Source of the DNA: Salinisphaera orenii subsp. halophila YIM 95161
Lineage (GTDB): Bacteria > Pseudomonadota > Gammaproteobacteria > Nevskiales > Salinisphaeraceae
Direction: 5' to 3'
Assembly: GCF_003732545.1 (NCBI RefSeq)
Contig: NZ_AYKF01000099.1
Span: forward strand, 1-64,000
DNA: 64,000 bases
The notes below the pieces were generated by a model. The model ran no database searches. It saw nothing but the letters and a program-made list of their open reading frames with translations, and was not told the DNA's origin. Below are positions 16,799 through 25,571 of the stretch, in pieces; the stretch's first letter is position 1, and the number at the start of each line of letters is the position of its first letter. Both the position numbers and the translations under genes were made by a program.

Positions 16799-16857
16799 GG
16801 ACTTAAAATCCCTTGGCCGCAAGGCCGTGCCGGTTCGAGTCCGGCTCCGGGCACCAT
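16799..16857 (+). repeat. attR of element 1 (59-bp copy of the tRNA-Leu 3' end)
   Basis: A perfect copy of 6458-6516 including the anticodon loop, variable arm, T arm and CCA. It lacks the tRNA 5' half, so it is not a functional tRNA. It lies 36 nt before the ccmA start. Confidence 0.93.
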
Positions 16858-16893
16858 CAGCGCGCCACGCCTGCCAGCCGACCACATCCGCCC

Positions 16894-17523
16894 ATGCCGC
16901 GACTCGAGATCGACAATCTGTCCTGCGGTCGCGGCGAGAAGGCGTTGTTCGCCCGTCTCGATCTGACGCTTTGCGAAGGCGAGGTCGCCCGGGTCCTGGG
17001 GGAGAACGGCAGTGGCAAGACGACCCTGTTGCGCACCGTCGCCGGACTGTACCGGCCACTCGAGGGCACGATCCGCTGGCAGGAGCCGGCCGGCGCCGAC
17101 GGTGAGCCCGCCACGCTCCACGAACGCCTCTGCTTCATCAGCCATGACAATGCGCTCAACGGCGCGTTGACGCCGGTGGAGAATCTCGATCTGTTGATGC
17201 GCGTCGCGGGGCGCCCGGCGAGTGAGGTGCAGATCCGCTCGATACTCGCCGACCTCGGCCTGAAACGGATCGCGCATCGCAGCTGCGAGCGGCTGTCGGC
17301 CGGTCAGCGCCGACGCGTGTCGCTGGCCCGGCTGTGGCTGACGGATGCACCGTTGTGGCTGCTCGACGAGCCGGCCTCGGCGCTGGACGTGGATGCGCGC
17401 GCGGTGCTGTGCGACCGCATCGCCGCCCATGTGCGCGGCGGCGGTCTCGCCCTGTTCACCACCCACGAGCGACTGGATCTGCCGGCGGTCACCCTCCGCG
17501 AGGTCACGCTGCCGGCATGCTAG
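16894..17523 (+). CDS. ccmA: Heme exporter ATPase CcmA
   Basis: A 209-residue ABC ATPase of the CcmABC complex that releases heme-loaded CcmE during cytochrome c maturation. Walker A GENGSGKTT (36-44), signature LSAGQRRRVSLARL and Walker B LWLLDEPASALD are intact. The ATG at 16894 is chosen to match the family start; the open frame from 16813 runs into the att repeat. It is the first gene of ccmABCDEFGHI and lies only 36 nt from attR of element 1. ccmB overlaps by 7 nt. Confidence 0.94.
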   Translation: MPRLEIDNLSCGRGEKALFARLDLTLCEGEVARVLGENGSGKTTLLRTVAGLYRPLEGTIRWQEPAGADGEPATLHERLCFISHDNALNGALTPVENLDLLMRVAGRPASEVQIRSILADLGLKRIAHRSCERLSAGQRRRVSLARLWLTDAPLWLLDEPASALDVDARAVLCDRIAAHVRGGGLALFTTHERLDLPAVTLREVTLPAC

Positions 17524-18185
17524 GGGTCTTCTGGGCGGTACTGCGGCGCGATCTGCTGCTGGCGTTTCGCCAGCGCGGCGTGCTCGTGCATCACCTGCTG
17601 TTCTTCGTGCTGGTGGTGGCTCTGTTTCCGCTGGGCACCCGGGCGGAAGGCGCGATACTCGTGGCCGTGTCGCCGGCGCTGATATGGATGGCGGTGCTGC
17701 TGGCGGCGCTTTTGTCGCTGCAACGGCTGTTCCGGCCGGATTACGAGGACGGCACGCTCGAGCAGTATCTGCTCTCTCCGGAGCCGCTGGCCGTGATCGC
17801 GCTGGCCAAGGTCACGGCCTACTGGCTCGCCAGCGGGCTGATATTCGTGGTGGCGTCGCCGCTGTTGGTGCTGCTGCTGGGGGTGCCGGCCCATGCGGTA
17901 GGCGTTATCATGCTGAGCTTGCTGCTGGGCACGCCGACACTGGGGCTCGTGGGCGGCATCGGTACGGCGCTGACGCTGAGCCTGCCGCGCGCGGGCCTGC
18001 TGTTGAGTCTGCTGATCTTCCCGCTTTACGTGCCGGTGCTGATCTTCGGCGCGGGCGCGATGCAGGCCGTGATCGCGGGCTTGCCGGCGGCCGGCGCGCT
18101 CTATCTGCTGGGCGCGCTGCTCGCGCTCGGTGTGACCGCGGCGCCCTGGGCGATCGCGGCGGCACTGAAAATCAGTCTGGAATAG
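17517..18185 (+). CDS. ccmB: Heme exporter permease CcmB
   Basis: A 222-residue permease with about six membrane segments, the partner of CcmA. Family landmarks are FWAVLRRDLLLAFRQRG at the N-terminus and LQRLFRPDYEDGTLEQYLLS after helix 2. The ATG at 17517 lies inside the end of ccmA. A 167-nt gap follows before ccmC, the largest within the operon; I see no gene in it. Confidence 0.94.
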   Translation: MLGVFWAVLRRDLLLAFRQRGVLVHHLLFFVLVVALFPLGTRAEGAILVAVSPALIWMAVLLAALLSLQRLFRPDYEDGTLEQYLLSPEPLAVIALAKVTAYWLASGLIFVVASPLLVLLLGVPAHAVGVIMLSLLLGTPTLGLVGGIGTALTLSLPRAGLLLSLLIFPLYVPVLIFGAGAMQAVIAGLPAAGALYLLGALLALGVTAAPWAIAAALKISLE

Positions 18186-18352
18186 GGATCAAGTGCCTGT
18201 TTGCGTTGTCAGTAGCCACTGGGTGCGCGTTTGCGCCCGCGGGCCGCGCCCGCCGCGAGACGAGGAGATCACGGCACGCCGTGTCGAGCGTATGACGAGA
18301 ACGATCCGACAAGGCGCCCCCGAGCGCGCCCGGCGCGAGGGCTGACGGCGCC

Positions 18353-19108
18353 ATGGCCAAATCCGCTTTCATGCGCTGGTTTCATCGCTTCGGTTCACTG
18401 CCGTACTTCTACGGCGTGAGCGTGCCGATCGCGCGCGCGCTCGCCGTTCCGGGCGTGCTGCTGGCGGCCTGGGGAGTCTATGCGGGGCTCGTGCTCGCAC
18501 CAGCCGACTACCAGCAGGGGGACGCCTTTCGCATCATCTACATCCACGTGCCCAGCGCCTGGCTGTCGATGTTCGGCTACACCTCGATGGCCGTCGCCGG
18601 CGTGGTCGCGCTGGTGTGGCGGCTCAAACTGGCCGAGATCTATATCGTGGCGGCCGCGCCCATCGGGGCGAGCTTCACGTTCCTGGCGCTGGCGACCGGC
18701 TCGATCTGGGGCAAACCGATGTGGGGCACCTGGTGGGTATGGGATGCGCGCCTGACCTCCGAGCTGATCCTGCTGTTTCTCTATCTGGGCGTGATCGCGC
18801 TTCATAACGCCATCGAGTCGCCGCGCACCGCGGCGCGGGCCTGTGCGCTGCTGTCGGTCGTCGGGGTGATCAACGTACCGATCATCCACTACTCGGTGGA
18901 GTGGTGGAATACGCTCCATCAAGGGCCGACCATCACCCGCTTCGACCGGCCGGCGATGGATCTGGACATGCTCTGGCCGCTGTTGTCGGCGGCACTCGGC
19001 TTCACGCTGATCTTCGGCTGGCTCACGCTCTGGGGCATGCGCGTGCAACTGCTCTGGCGGGAACGGCGTAGTCGCTGGGTCGGCCGCATGCTGGAGAATT
19101 CGCGATGA
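18353..19108 (+). CDS. ccmC: Heme-handling protein CcmC
   Basis: A 251-residue membrane protein that loads heme onto CcmE. The tryptophan-rich heme motif is WGTWWVWDARLTSE near residue 125, with conserved His residues in flanking loops (YIHVPSAWLSM and HYSVEWWNTLHQG). About six helices are visible. The stop overlaps the ccmD start (ATGA). Confidence 0.95.
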   Translation: MAKSAFMRWFHRFGSLPYFYGVSVPIARALAVPGVLLAAWGVYAGLVLAPADYQQGDAFRIIYIHVPSAWLSMFGYTSMAVAGVVALVWRLKLAEIYIVAAAPIGASFTFLALATGSIWGKPMWGTWWVWDARLTSELILLFLYLGVIALHNAIESPRTAARACALLSVVGVINVPIIHYSVEWWNTLHQGPTITRFDRPAMDLDMLWPLLSAALGFTLIFGWLTLWGMRVQLLWRERRSRWVGRMLENSR

Positions 19109-19266
19109 CCTCCTGGCAGGCGTTCTGGGCCATGGGCGGATACGGCGCCTTCGTGTGGAGCAGCTACGGCATCGCCGCCGTCGTGCTGCTGGCCAACGTG
19201 ATCGTACCGCTGGTCGCGCACCGCAGGCTCAAGCGGCGGATACGCAACGAGGAATTCGATGACTAG
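19105..19266 (+). CDS. ccmD: Heme exporter protein CcmD
   Basis: A 53-residue protein with one membrane helix. It begins MTSWQAFWAMGGYGAFVW and ends in a basic tail (HRRLKRRIRNEE), the usual CcmD layout. It overlaps ccmC by 4 nt and ccmE by 8 nt. CcmD links CcmC to CcmE and is needed to release holo-CcmE. Confidence 0.92.
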   Translation: MTSWQAFWAMGGYGAFVWSSYGIAAVVLLANVIVPLVAHRRLKRRIRNEEFDD

Positions 19267-19723
19267 GACCCGACGTCGCCGATTGCTGCTGGTGGGCGGC
19301 CTGTTCGTGGGGCTGGCCGCGGCCGTGTCGCTGGCATTGACCGCCTTCAGCGAGAATCTGCTGTATTTCTATCAGCCCAGCGAGATCGCCTCCGGCCAGG
19401 TGCCGACCGACACACGTTTTCGTATCGGCGGTCTGGTCGAGGAGAATTCGGTGGAGCGCAACAGTGACGATCTGGTCGTGCGCTTCACACTGTCGGATTG
19501 CGATGCCAGCGTGCCGGTGCGGTTCAAGGGTACGCTGCCCGATCTGTTCCGCGAGGGGCAGGGCATCGTGGCCTACGGACAGCTCGAGCCCGGCGGCGAT
19601 TTCGTTGCCGACGAGGTGCTGGCCAAGCATGACGAGAACTATATGTCACCGGACGTCGCCGAAGCCATGCAGGATGATCAGGGCGTGAGCTGCATGCCCA
19701 CCAACATGCAGGCGCAACGATGA
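19259..19723 (+). CDS. ccmE: Heme chaperone CcmE
   Basis: A 154-residue periplasmic heme chaperone anchored by an N-terminal helix. The covalent heme ligand is H124 in LAKHDENYMSP, with Y128 as the axial ligand. The OB-fold region VRFTLSDCDASVPVRFKG is clear. The start at 19259 overlaps the ccmD stop, and ccmF overlaps its end by 4 nt. Confidence 0.95.
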   Translation: MTRTRRRRLLLVGGLFVGLAAAVSLALTAFSENLLYFYQPSEIASGQVPTDTRFRIGGLVEENSVERNSDDLVVRFTLSDCDASVPVRFKGTLPDLFREGQGIVAYGQLEPGGDFVADEVLAKHDENYMSPDVAEAMQDDQGVSCMPTNMQAQR

Positions 19724-21693
19724 TTCCCGAGATCGGCCATTTCGCGCTGTTTCTGGCACTGGGGCTGGCGCTGGTGCAGAGCGTGCTGCCGCTCTACGGC
19801 ATCGCCCGCAATCGTGCCGACTGCCTCGCCGTGGCCGCGCCGGCCGCCATCGGTCAGTTCGTGATGCTGGCCGTGGCGTTCGTGGCGCTGTCGTTCGCGT
19901 TCTACGCCAACGACTTCAGCGTGACCTACGTGGCCCAGAATTCGAATACCGAACTGCCGTGGTTCTATCGGCTGGCGGCGGTCTGGGGTGCGCACGAGGG
20001 CTCGCTGCTGCTCTGGATGACGCTGCTGGCCTCCTGGAGTCTGGCCGTGGCGGCGGCCAGCCGCAGCCTGCCGCGCGAGGTCGCCAGCTGCGTGCTGGCG
20101 GTGATGGGCGCGGTCAGCGTGGGCTTTCTGGTGTTCACGCTGTTCACCTCCAACCCGTTCGCGCGGGAGTTCCCGGCGCCGGCGGAGGGGCGCGATCTGA
20201 ATCCGCTGCTGCAGGATCCCGGTCTCGTGATCCATCCGCCCATGCTCTACATGGGCTATGTCGGCTTCTGTGTGGCGTTCGCATTCGCGATCACCGCGCT
20301 CATCACCGGCCGCGTGGACAGCGCCTGGACCCGCTGGACGCGGCCCTGGACGACGGCGGCCTGGGTGTTTCTGACCGTGGGCGTGACGCTGGGCAGCTGG
20401 TGGGCCTACAACGAACTGGGCTGGGGCGGCTGGTGGTTCTGGGACCCGGTTGAAAATGCCTCGTTCATGCCGTGGCTCGTGGGCACCGCCCTGATCCATT
20501 CGCTCGCGGTCACCGAGAAACGCGGCATCTTCAAGAGCTGGACCGTGCTGCTCGCGATCACGGCCTTCGCCCTGTCGCTGCTGGGGACCTTCCTCGTGCG
20601 TTCGGGCGTGCTCATATCGGTGCATGCGTTCGCGACCGACCCGACGCGCGGCGTCTATATTCTCGCGTTCTTCGCGGTCGTGGTCGGCGGTTCGCTGCTG
20701 CTCTACGCCATTCGCGCGCCGCGATTTGACGCCGGCACCGAGCCCGTGGCGGCGCTGTCCCGGGAAGGGCTGCTGCTGCTCAACAACATCTTTCTCGTGG
20801 TGGCCGCGGCCGGCGTGCTGCTCGGCACGCTCTATCCGATCCTTGCCGACGCCATGGGCATGGGCCGGATTTCGGTGGGCCCGCCGTACTTCAACAAGGT
20901 GTTCATTCCGTTGACCGTGCCGCTGGTGGTGCTCGTGGGCGTCGCGGCGGTGATGGCCTGGAAGCGCACGCGTGCGGAAGTGCTGCGTTCGCGGCTGTGG
21001 GCCCCGTTGCTCGTGGCCATCGCGCTCGGAGTGCTGCTGCCCTGGCTGGCACTGGGTACCAACGGCGTCGTGGCCGCGGCCGGCTGCGTGCTCGGCGGCT
21101 GGGCGATCGCGACCGCGTTCGAGGATGTCCTCCGTCGCATGCGCGGTCGGCGCGTCAAGCTGCCGCGAGCCGTCGTCGGGATGGCGCTCGCGCACGCCGG
21201 TGTGGGTGTATTCGTCATCGGCGTGAGCCTGGTCACCGCGTTCGGCGCCGAACACGACGTGCGGCTGGCGCCCGGCGAACAGGCGTCGCTCGCCGGCTAC
21301 GACTTCACCTTCAAGGGCACCCGGCACGTGGAAGGGCCCAACTTCGTCTCCGAGATCGGCGATTTCATCGTTCGCGAGGACGGCGAGCAGATCGCCGAAC
21401 TGTTTCCCGAGAAGCGCCGCTACAACGCCAGCGGCCAGACCATGACCGAGTCCGGCATCGACGCGGGTATCTTCCGTGACCTGTATGTCTCACTGGGCGA
21501 GCCGCTTTCGGGCGAGGCCTGGAGCGTGCGCATCTATCATCGACCGTTCGTGCGCTGGATCTGGGCCGGTGGCTTCCTGTCCGCGCTGGGCGGTCTCATC
21601 GCCCTGAGCGACAAGCGCTACCGTCGCCGTGAACGCGCCGCCAAGACGGTGACCGCGGATACCCGGGCGCGTGTCGCCACGGCGGAGGCCTGA
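19720..21693 (+). CDS. ccmF: Cytochrome c heme lyase subunit CcmF
   Basis: A 657-residue, many-helix membrane protein that attaches heme to apocytochromes with CcmH and CcmI. The heme-binding tryptophan motif reads GWWFWDPVENASFMPWL (near residue 236), followed by HSLAVTEKRGIFKSWTVLL. Length and topology are normal. It overlaps ccmE and ccmG by a few bases. Confidence 0.96.
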   Translation: MIPEIGHFALFLALGLALVQSVLPLYGIARNRADCLAVAAPAAIGQFVMLAVAFVALSFAFYANDFSVTYVAQNSNTELPWFYRLAAVWGAHEGSLLLWMTLLASWSLAVAAASRSLPREVASCVLAVMGAVSVGFLVFTLFTSNPFAREFPAPAEGRDLNPLLQDPGLVIHPPMLYMGYVGFCVAFAFAITALITGRVDSAWTRWTRPWTTAAWVFLTVGVTLGSWWAYNELGWGGWWFWDPVENASFMPWLVGTALIHSLAVTEKRGIFKSWTVLLAITAFALSLLGTFLVRSGVLISVHAFATDPTRGVYILAFFAVVVGGSLLLYAIRAPRFDAGTEPVAALSREGLLLLNNIFLVVAAAGVLLGTLYPILADAMGMGRISVGPPYFNKVFIPLTVPLVVLVGVAAVMAWKRTRAEVLRSRLWAPLLVAIALGVLLPWLALGTNGVVAAAGCVLGGWAIATAFEDVLRRMRGRRVKLPRAVVGMALAHAGVGVFVIGVSLVTAFGAEHDVRLAPGEQASLAGYDFTFKGTRHVEGPNFVSEIGDFIVREDGEQIAELFPEKRRYNASGQTMTESGIDAGIFRDLYVSLGEPLSGEAWSVRIYHRPFVRWIWAGGFLSALGGLIALSDKRYRRRERAAKTVTADTRARVATAEA

Positions 21694-22226
21694 TGCGCTG
21701 GCGTCTGATCGTGCCGGTCGTCGTCGTGTTCGCCCTCATCGTGATGCTGGGCTACGGCCTCACGCGTAACCCGAGCGAGCTCCCGTCGGCGTTCATCGAC
21801 AAGCCTGCGCCCTCGTTCGACGTGCCGACGCTGGACTCGGATCAGGAGCGGATCACCGACGCCGCCTTCCAGGGCAACATCACGCTGGTCAACGTCTGGG
21901 CGAGCTGGTGCGTGGCCTGTCGGGCCGAGCACGAACTGATTACCGAAATCTCGCGGCGGACGGGCGTACCCGTGATCGGGCTCAACTACAAGGACACCCG
22001 CGAGGGCGCCCTGCGCTGGCTCGGCCGCTACGGCAATCCGTTCGCGGTGGTCGCCTTCGATCCCGCCGGCGAGGTCGGCATCGACTGGGGCGTGGCGGCC
22101 GTGCCGGAGACGTTCGTGGTCGACCGGGACGGCACGATCCGATACAAGGTCGTCGGCGCGATCACGCGCGAGGAAATGAACGACACGCTCATTCCGAAAC
22201 TCAGACAGCTCAAGCAGGCGTCATGA
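21693..22226 (+). CDS. ccmG: Thioredoxin-like thiol:disulfide interchange protein CcmG/DsbE
   Basis: A 177-residue membrane-anchored thioredoxin fold that reduces the apocytochrome CxxCH motif before heme attachment. The active site is WCVAC (C73, C76) after VNVWAS, and the cis-Pro lies in AAVPETFVVD. One N-terminal helix anchors it in the inner membrane. It overlaps ccmF by one base and ccmH by 4. Confidence 0.95.
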   Translation: MRWRLIVPVVVVFALIVMLGYGLTRNPSELPSAFIDKPAPSFDVPTLDSDQERITDAAFQGNITLVNVWASWCVACRAEHELITEISRRTGVPVIGLNYKDTREGALRWLGRYGNPFAVVAFDPAGEVGIDWGVAAVPETFVVDRDGTIRYKVVGAITREEMNDTLIPKLRQLKQAS

Positions 22227-22705
22227 GACATGCGCTGTCGCTACTGCTGCTGCTCGTATGGTCCGCGCTGCCGACCGCGTTCGCACAGACCGCCGATCTC
22301 AACGACGCTCAGCTCGAGCGCTATCACGAACTCAATGCCGAACTGCGCTGCGTGATCTGTCAGAATCGCAGCATCGCGGAGTCCGATGCGCCGCTGGCCA
22401 AGGACCTGCGCGGGATCGTGGCGCGTCAGCTCGCCGAAGGTCGCAGTGACGACGAGATCAAGGCCTATCTGGTCGAACGCTACGGCGAATGGGTGCTCTA
22501 TGATCCGCCGTTCTCCTGGTCCACCTGGGTGCTCTGGCTGGGGCCGTTCGTACTGTTGTTCGTCGGTCTGGTGTTCGTGATCGCCGTGATGCGCGGGCGC
22601 TATCGTGCGCCCGAGCCGCGGCCGCCGCTGGACCGGGAACGACTCGCACGGGTTCTGAAATCGCACGAAGCCGGGCCCGACGACACCGACAAGGATCGTT
22701 CATGA
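22223..22705 (+). CDS. ccmH: Cytochrome c maturation protein CcmH
   Basis: A 160-residue protein with a signal peptide, the LRCVICQNRS redox motif (C43, C46), and a C-terminal membrane helix. It is the short, single-domain form; the TPR part is the separate CcmI encoded next. It works with CcmG to keep apocytochrome cysteines reduced. The ATG at 22223 overlaps the ccmG stop. Confidence 0.94.
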   Translation: MRHALSLLLLLVWSALPTAFAQTADLNDAQLERYHELNAELRCVICQNRSIAESDAPLAKDLRGIVARQLAEGRSDDEIKAYLVERYGEWVLYDPPFSWSTWVLWLGPFVLLFVGLVFVIAVMRGRYRAPEPRPPLDRERLARVLKSHEAGPDDTDKDRS

Positions 22706-23529
22706 CCGAATTTCTCGTGTTCGCGGCCCTGCTGGCGGCCGCGAGTCTGGTGTTCGTGCTGCTGCCGCTCTGGCGGGCCGGCCGACCCGCCGCGCATCGT
22801 CGTCGCGACGCCAACATCACGATCTATCATCAGCGCTACGCCGAGATCGAGAGAGAGGTCGCCGCCGGTCGTCTCGGTCGTCGCGAGGCCGAGGTCGAAA
22901 AGGACGAACTCGGCGCCCGGCTGCTCTCCGACCTCGATGAGACGCCGGCGCTTGCGCCGGACGCGACCGTTCGCCGCCGCCCCTGGGTCCTGACGCTGCT
23001 GGTGGTGATCCTCGTCGTCGGCCTGTCGTCCGGCGGCTACTGGCTGCGGGGCGACTGGGGGGCCATGCAGACCGACGATCGTCCCAATCTGCCCGCGATG
23101 ATGGGCGAGCTGAAGCAAAGGATCGACGAATCCCCCGACGACCTGGAGGCGCGCGCGCTGCTCGCACGGGCCCAGGAATCGACCGGCGACTACGCCGGTG
23201 CGGCCGAGAATTATGGAGCCCTCAACGCCGCCATGCCGCAGCCGCAACCGGCGCTTCTGGCGGCGGAGGCCCGGGCGCGGCTGCAGGCCACCGATGACCT
23301 GCAGGGGCGTGCGAACGACCTGTATCGGCAGGTGCTCGAGCTCGACCCGGCCAGCCTGGAAGCGCTCTGGTACCTCGGTCTGGCGGCGGCCGAGCGCGGC
23401 GACGACGCGCAGGCCGTGTCCTATTGGGATCGGCTGCTTGCCGAGGAGCCGCCCGCGGAGTTCCGCGACATGGTGGAGACCCGTCGCGCCGAACTGGTCG
23501 GCGACAAGCCGCAGCTCCAGGACGGCTGA
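22702..23529 (+). CDS. ccmI: Cytochrome c maturation TPR protein CcmI
   Basis: A 275-residue apocytochrome c chaperone. Two N-terminal helices flank a cytoplasmic loop (IYHQRYAEIEREVAAGRLG, typical of the family). The periplasmic C-terminal half has TPR repeats (DDLEARALLARAQESTGDY and SLEALWYLGLAAAERGDD). It is the last gene of the ccm operon and overlaps ccmH by 4 nt. Confidence 0.93.
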   Translation: MTEFLVFAALLAAASLVFVLLPLWRAGRPAAHRRRDANITIYHQRYAEIEREVAAGRLGRREAEVEKDELGARLLSDLDETPALAPDATVRRRPWVLTLLVVILVVGLSSGGYWLRGDWGAMQTDDRPNLPAMMGELKQRIDESPDDLEARALLARAQESTGDYAGAAENYGALNAAMPQPQPALLAAEARARLQATDDLQGRANDLYRQVLELDPASLEALWYLGLAAAERGDDAQAVSYWDRLLAEEPPAEFRDMVETRRAELVGDKPQLQDG

Positions 23530-23596
23530 CTGTATTGTTTCGGTACGGCAAAGGGGTTAACGTCGCGGCAGACGTTTCCGGCAGGCGCGCGCATCC

Positions 23597-24481
23597 ATGA
23601 CCTCTGACATCCGGCTCGACTACGATCAGTTGCCGCCGGTCGTGCCCGCCTACGTGCGGGCGGCCGTTACGTTGTCCGGCGGGCTGTCCGATGGCGAGAC
23701 GATTCCGAACATCGTGGCCCGGCTACCGGGCATGGAGGTCCGGGCCGAGGCGCTCGCGCGGTACCGCCGCGTCTGCGGTTTCGATCACACCGAGCATCTG
23801 CCGGTGACGTATCCGCATGTGCTCGCCTTCCCGATGCACATGGCGGTGATGACGCACCGCCGGTTTCCGCTCAAACTGCTCGGCCTGATTCACGTGCGCA
23901 ACGTGATCAATCAGTATCGTGCGATCCACGCGGAGGAAACCCTCCAGCTCGAGGTCGCGGTCGGTGGCCACCGCGATGTCGACAAGGGCATCGAGTTCGA
24001 CCTGATCACGCGGGTTCGGGACACGGCCGGCGATATCATCTGGGACGAGACGGGCACCATGCTCTCCCGGCGCAAGACGAAACGATCGAGCGAGGGCAGC
24101 TCGTCCCGGAAAGCCGCCGAGACACTCGGCTTCGAGCCTTCGACGGAGAGCGACTGGCAGGTGCCGGAGAACATCGGGCGCCGCTATGCGGGCGCTGCCG
24201 GCGATTACAATCCGATTCATCTGAGTCCGATCACGGCCAAGGTGTTCGGCTTCCCGCGCCATATCGCGACCGGCATGTGGCTCAAGGCACATGCGGCGGC
24301 CGAGCTGGCGCCGGAGCTGTCCGGCGATGCCTATCGGCTCTCGGTGGCCTTTCGCAAACCGGTGTTCCTGCCCAGCCGACCGCGCCTGCTCTACGCGCAT
24401 GCCGATAGCGGTCTGGATTTTGCATTGGTCGATCAGACAGGCGACGTTCAGCACCTGCTGGGCAGCGTCTCCCATCTTTAG
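23597..24481 (+). CDS. MaoC-like double-hotdog dehydratase
   Basis: A 294-residue protein of the MaoC / R-specific enoyl-CoA hydratase group. The C-terminal hotdog holds the hydratase motif AGAAGDYNPIHLSPITAKVFG with catalytic Asp and His, then IATGMWLKAHAA. The N-terminal half looks like a second, non-catalytic hotdog. Likely substrates are acyl-CoA or acyl-ACP thioesters, exact one unknown. It is a single gene between ccmI and galU. Confidence 0.8.
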   Translation: MTSDIRLDYDQLPPVVPAYVRAAVTLSGGLSDGETIPNIVARLPGMEVRAEALARYRRVCGFDHTEHLPVTYPHVLAFPMHMAVMTHRRFPLKLLGLIHVRNVINQYRAIHAEETLQLEVAVGGHRDVDKGIEFDLITRVRDTAGDIIWDETGTMLSRRKTKRSSEGSSSRKAAETLGFEPSTESDWQVPENIGRRYAGAAGDYNPIHLSPITAKVFGFPRHIATGMWLKAHAAAELAPELSGDAYRLSVAFRKPVFLPSRPRLLYAHADSGLDFALVDQTGDVQHLLGSVSHL

Positions 24482-24523
24482 ACGCTTCGAGAATCAAAGG
24501 GCGGCGACGCCAAAGGACTGAAT

Positions 24524-25435
24524 ATGCGAATTCGCAAAGCGGTATTTCCAGTGGCCGGTCTCGGCACCCGATTCCTGCCGGCGACCAAGGCCAGTGCCAA
24601 GGAGATCCTGCCGGTGGTCGACAAGCCGCTCGTGCAGTATGCGGTCAAGGAGGCGATCGCCGCGGGCGCCGAAGAGATGGTGTTCATCACCAGCCATACC
24701 AAGAACTCGATCATGGACCATTTCGATCGGGACTATGAGCTGGAGGCCACGCTCGAGGAGAAGGGCAAGACCGAGCTGCTCAAGGCGGTTCGTGACGTCC
24801 TTCCGTCGGGGATCAGCTGTGTCTACATCCGGCAGCCGGAGCAGATGGGCCTCGGCCACGCCATCAGTTGCGCGATTCCCGCCGTCGGCGATCAGGATTT
24901 CGCCGTGATTCTGGCCGATGACCTGATCGCCGGCAGTTTCCAGCCCTGCATGGCCCAGATGCAGCGGGTGTATCAGGAATACGGCACCAGTGTGATCGCG
25001 GTCCAGCGCGTGCCCTGGGAGGAGACCTACAAGTACGGCATCGTCGAGGTCGAGCCGATCGGCCCGGGGCTGTCTGAGATCCGTGGCATCGTCGAGAAGC
25101 CCGACCCCGACCAGGCGCCCTCGAATCTCGCCGTCGTGGGCCGCTATATTCTGACGCCGCGCATCTTCCGGTTGCTGGACAAGACCAAGCCCGGCGCGGG
25201 CGGCGAGATCCAGCTCACCGATGCCATCGAGTCGTTGATGAGCGAGCAGACCGTGCTCGCCTATGAATTCGAGGGGACCCGCTACGACTGCGGCAGCAAG
25301 TTCGGTTATCTCAAGGCGAACGTCGAAATGGGTCTGCAGCATCCCGAGATCGGCGATGAGTTCCGCGACTATCTCAAGACGCTGACAGGGTCGTGGGACG
25401 ATGACGACGACACCCCGGTCAAGGCGACAAGCTGA
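24524..25435 (+). CDS. galU: UTP-glucose-1-phosphate uridylyltransferase
   Basis: A 303-residue nucleotidyltransferase making UDP-glucose for envelope sugars and osmoprotection. The nucleotide loop is GLGTRFLPATKA, with the ASAKEILPVVDKPLVQYAV region, the PEQMGLGHAI motif and the EKPDPDQAPSNLAVVGRYI loop. Length is normal. A strong terminator follows directly. Confidence 0.95.
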   Translation: MRIRKAVFPVAGLGTRFLPATKASAKEILPVVDKPLVQYAVKEAIAAGAEEMVFITSHTKNSIMDHFDRDYELEATLEEKGKTELLKAVRDVLPSGISCVYIRQPEQMGLGHAISCAIPAVGDQDFAVILADDLIAGSFQPCMAQMQRVYQEYGTSVIAVQRVPWEETYKYGIVEVEPIGPGLSEIRGIVEKPDPDQAPSNLAVVGRYILTPRIFRLLDKTKPGAGGEIQLTDAIESLMSEQTVLAYEFEGTRYDCGSKFGYLKANVEMGLQHPEIGDEFRDYLKTLTGSWDDDDDTPVKATS

Positions 25436-25448
25436 CGTTTCAGTCATG

Positions 25449-25474
25449 ACGGGCCCGCTCGCGGGCCCGTTTTG
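25449..25474 (+). terminator. Terminator of galU
   Basis: The perfect 9-bp stem ACGGGCCCG / CGGGCCCGT with a CTCG loop is followed by TTTG. It lies 13 nt past the galU stop. Confidence 0.85.
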
Positions 25475-25571
25475 TTATCATTGCCCGTCTCCGGCGCCAC
25501 CCGGAACACGCCGGTTCGGCACGGCACGCAAGAGGTGATTCCGGCGCCTCCCTCCGGCTACGAGCCCGTCT

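Larger units (their letters stand above)
6458..16857 (+). mobile_element. Element 1: capsid-forming phage satellite (cf-PICI-like) in tRNA-Leu(TAA)
   Basis: A 10.4-kb integrated element bounded by the 59-bp att repeats. Gene order is integrase, small HTH-like protein, AlpA-like protein, 61-residue ORF, Toprim/Spo11-like protein, primase-polymerase, HNH, large terminase, major capsid, protease, portal, gp6-type connector, head-tail adaptor. Nearly all genes are on one strand with 1-4 nt overlaps. No tail, baseplate, holin or endolysin gene is present and there is no room for them. Established knowledge: capsid-forming PICIs encode their own small heads and borrow tails from a helper phage. A decayed siphophage would be the alternative, but no gene here is visibly broken. 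Confidence 0.85.

Noticed and set aside
16799-16857. A fourth tRNA-Leu gene before ccmA
   Set aside because: Only the 3' 58 nt of the tRNA are present; the 5' acceptor strand and D arm are missing, so it is an att copy.
19678-21327. A 549-codon open frame antisense to ccmF
   Set aside because: It lies wholly within the ccm operon on the other strand and is compositionally extreme.
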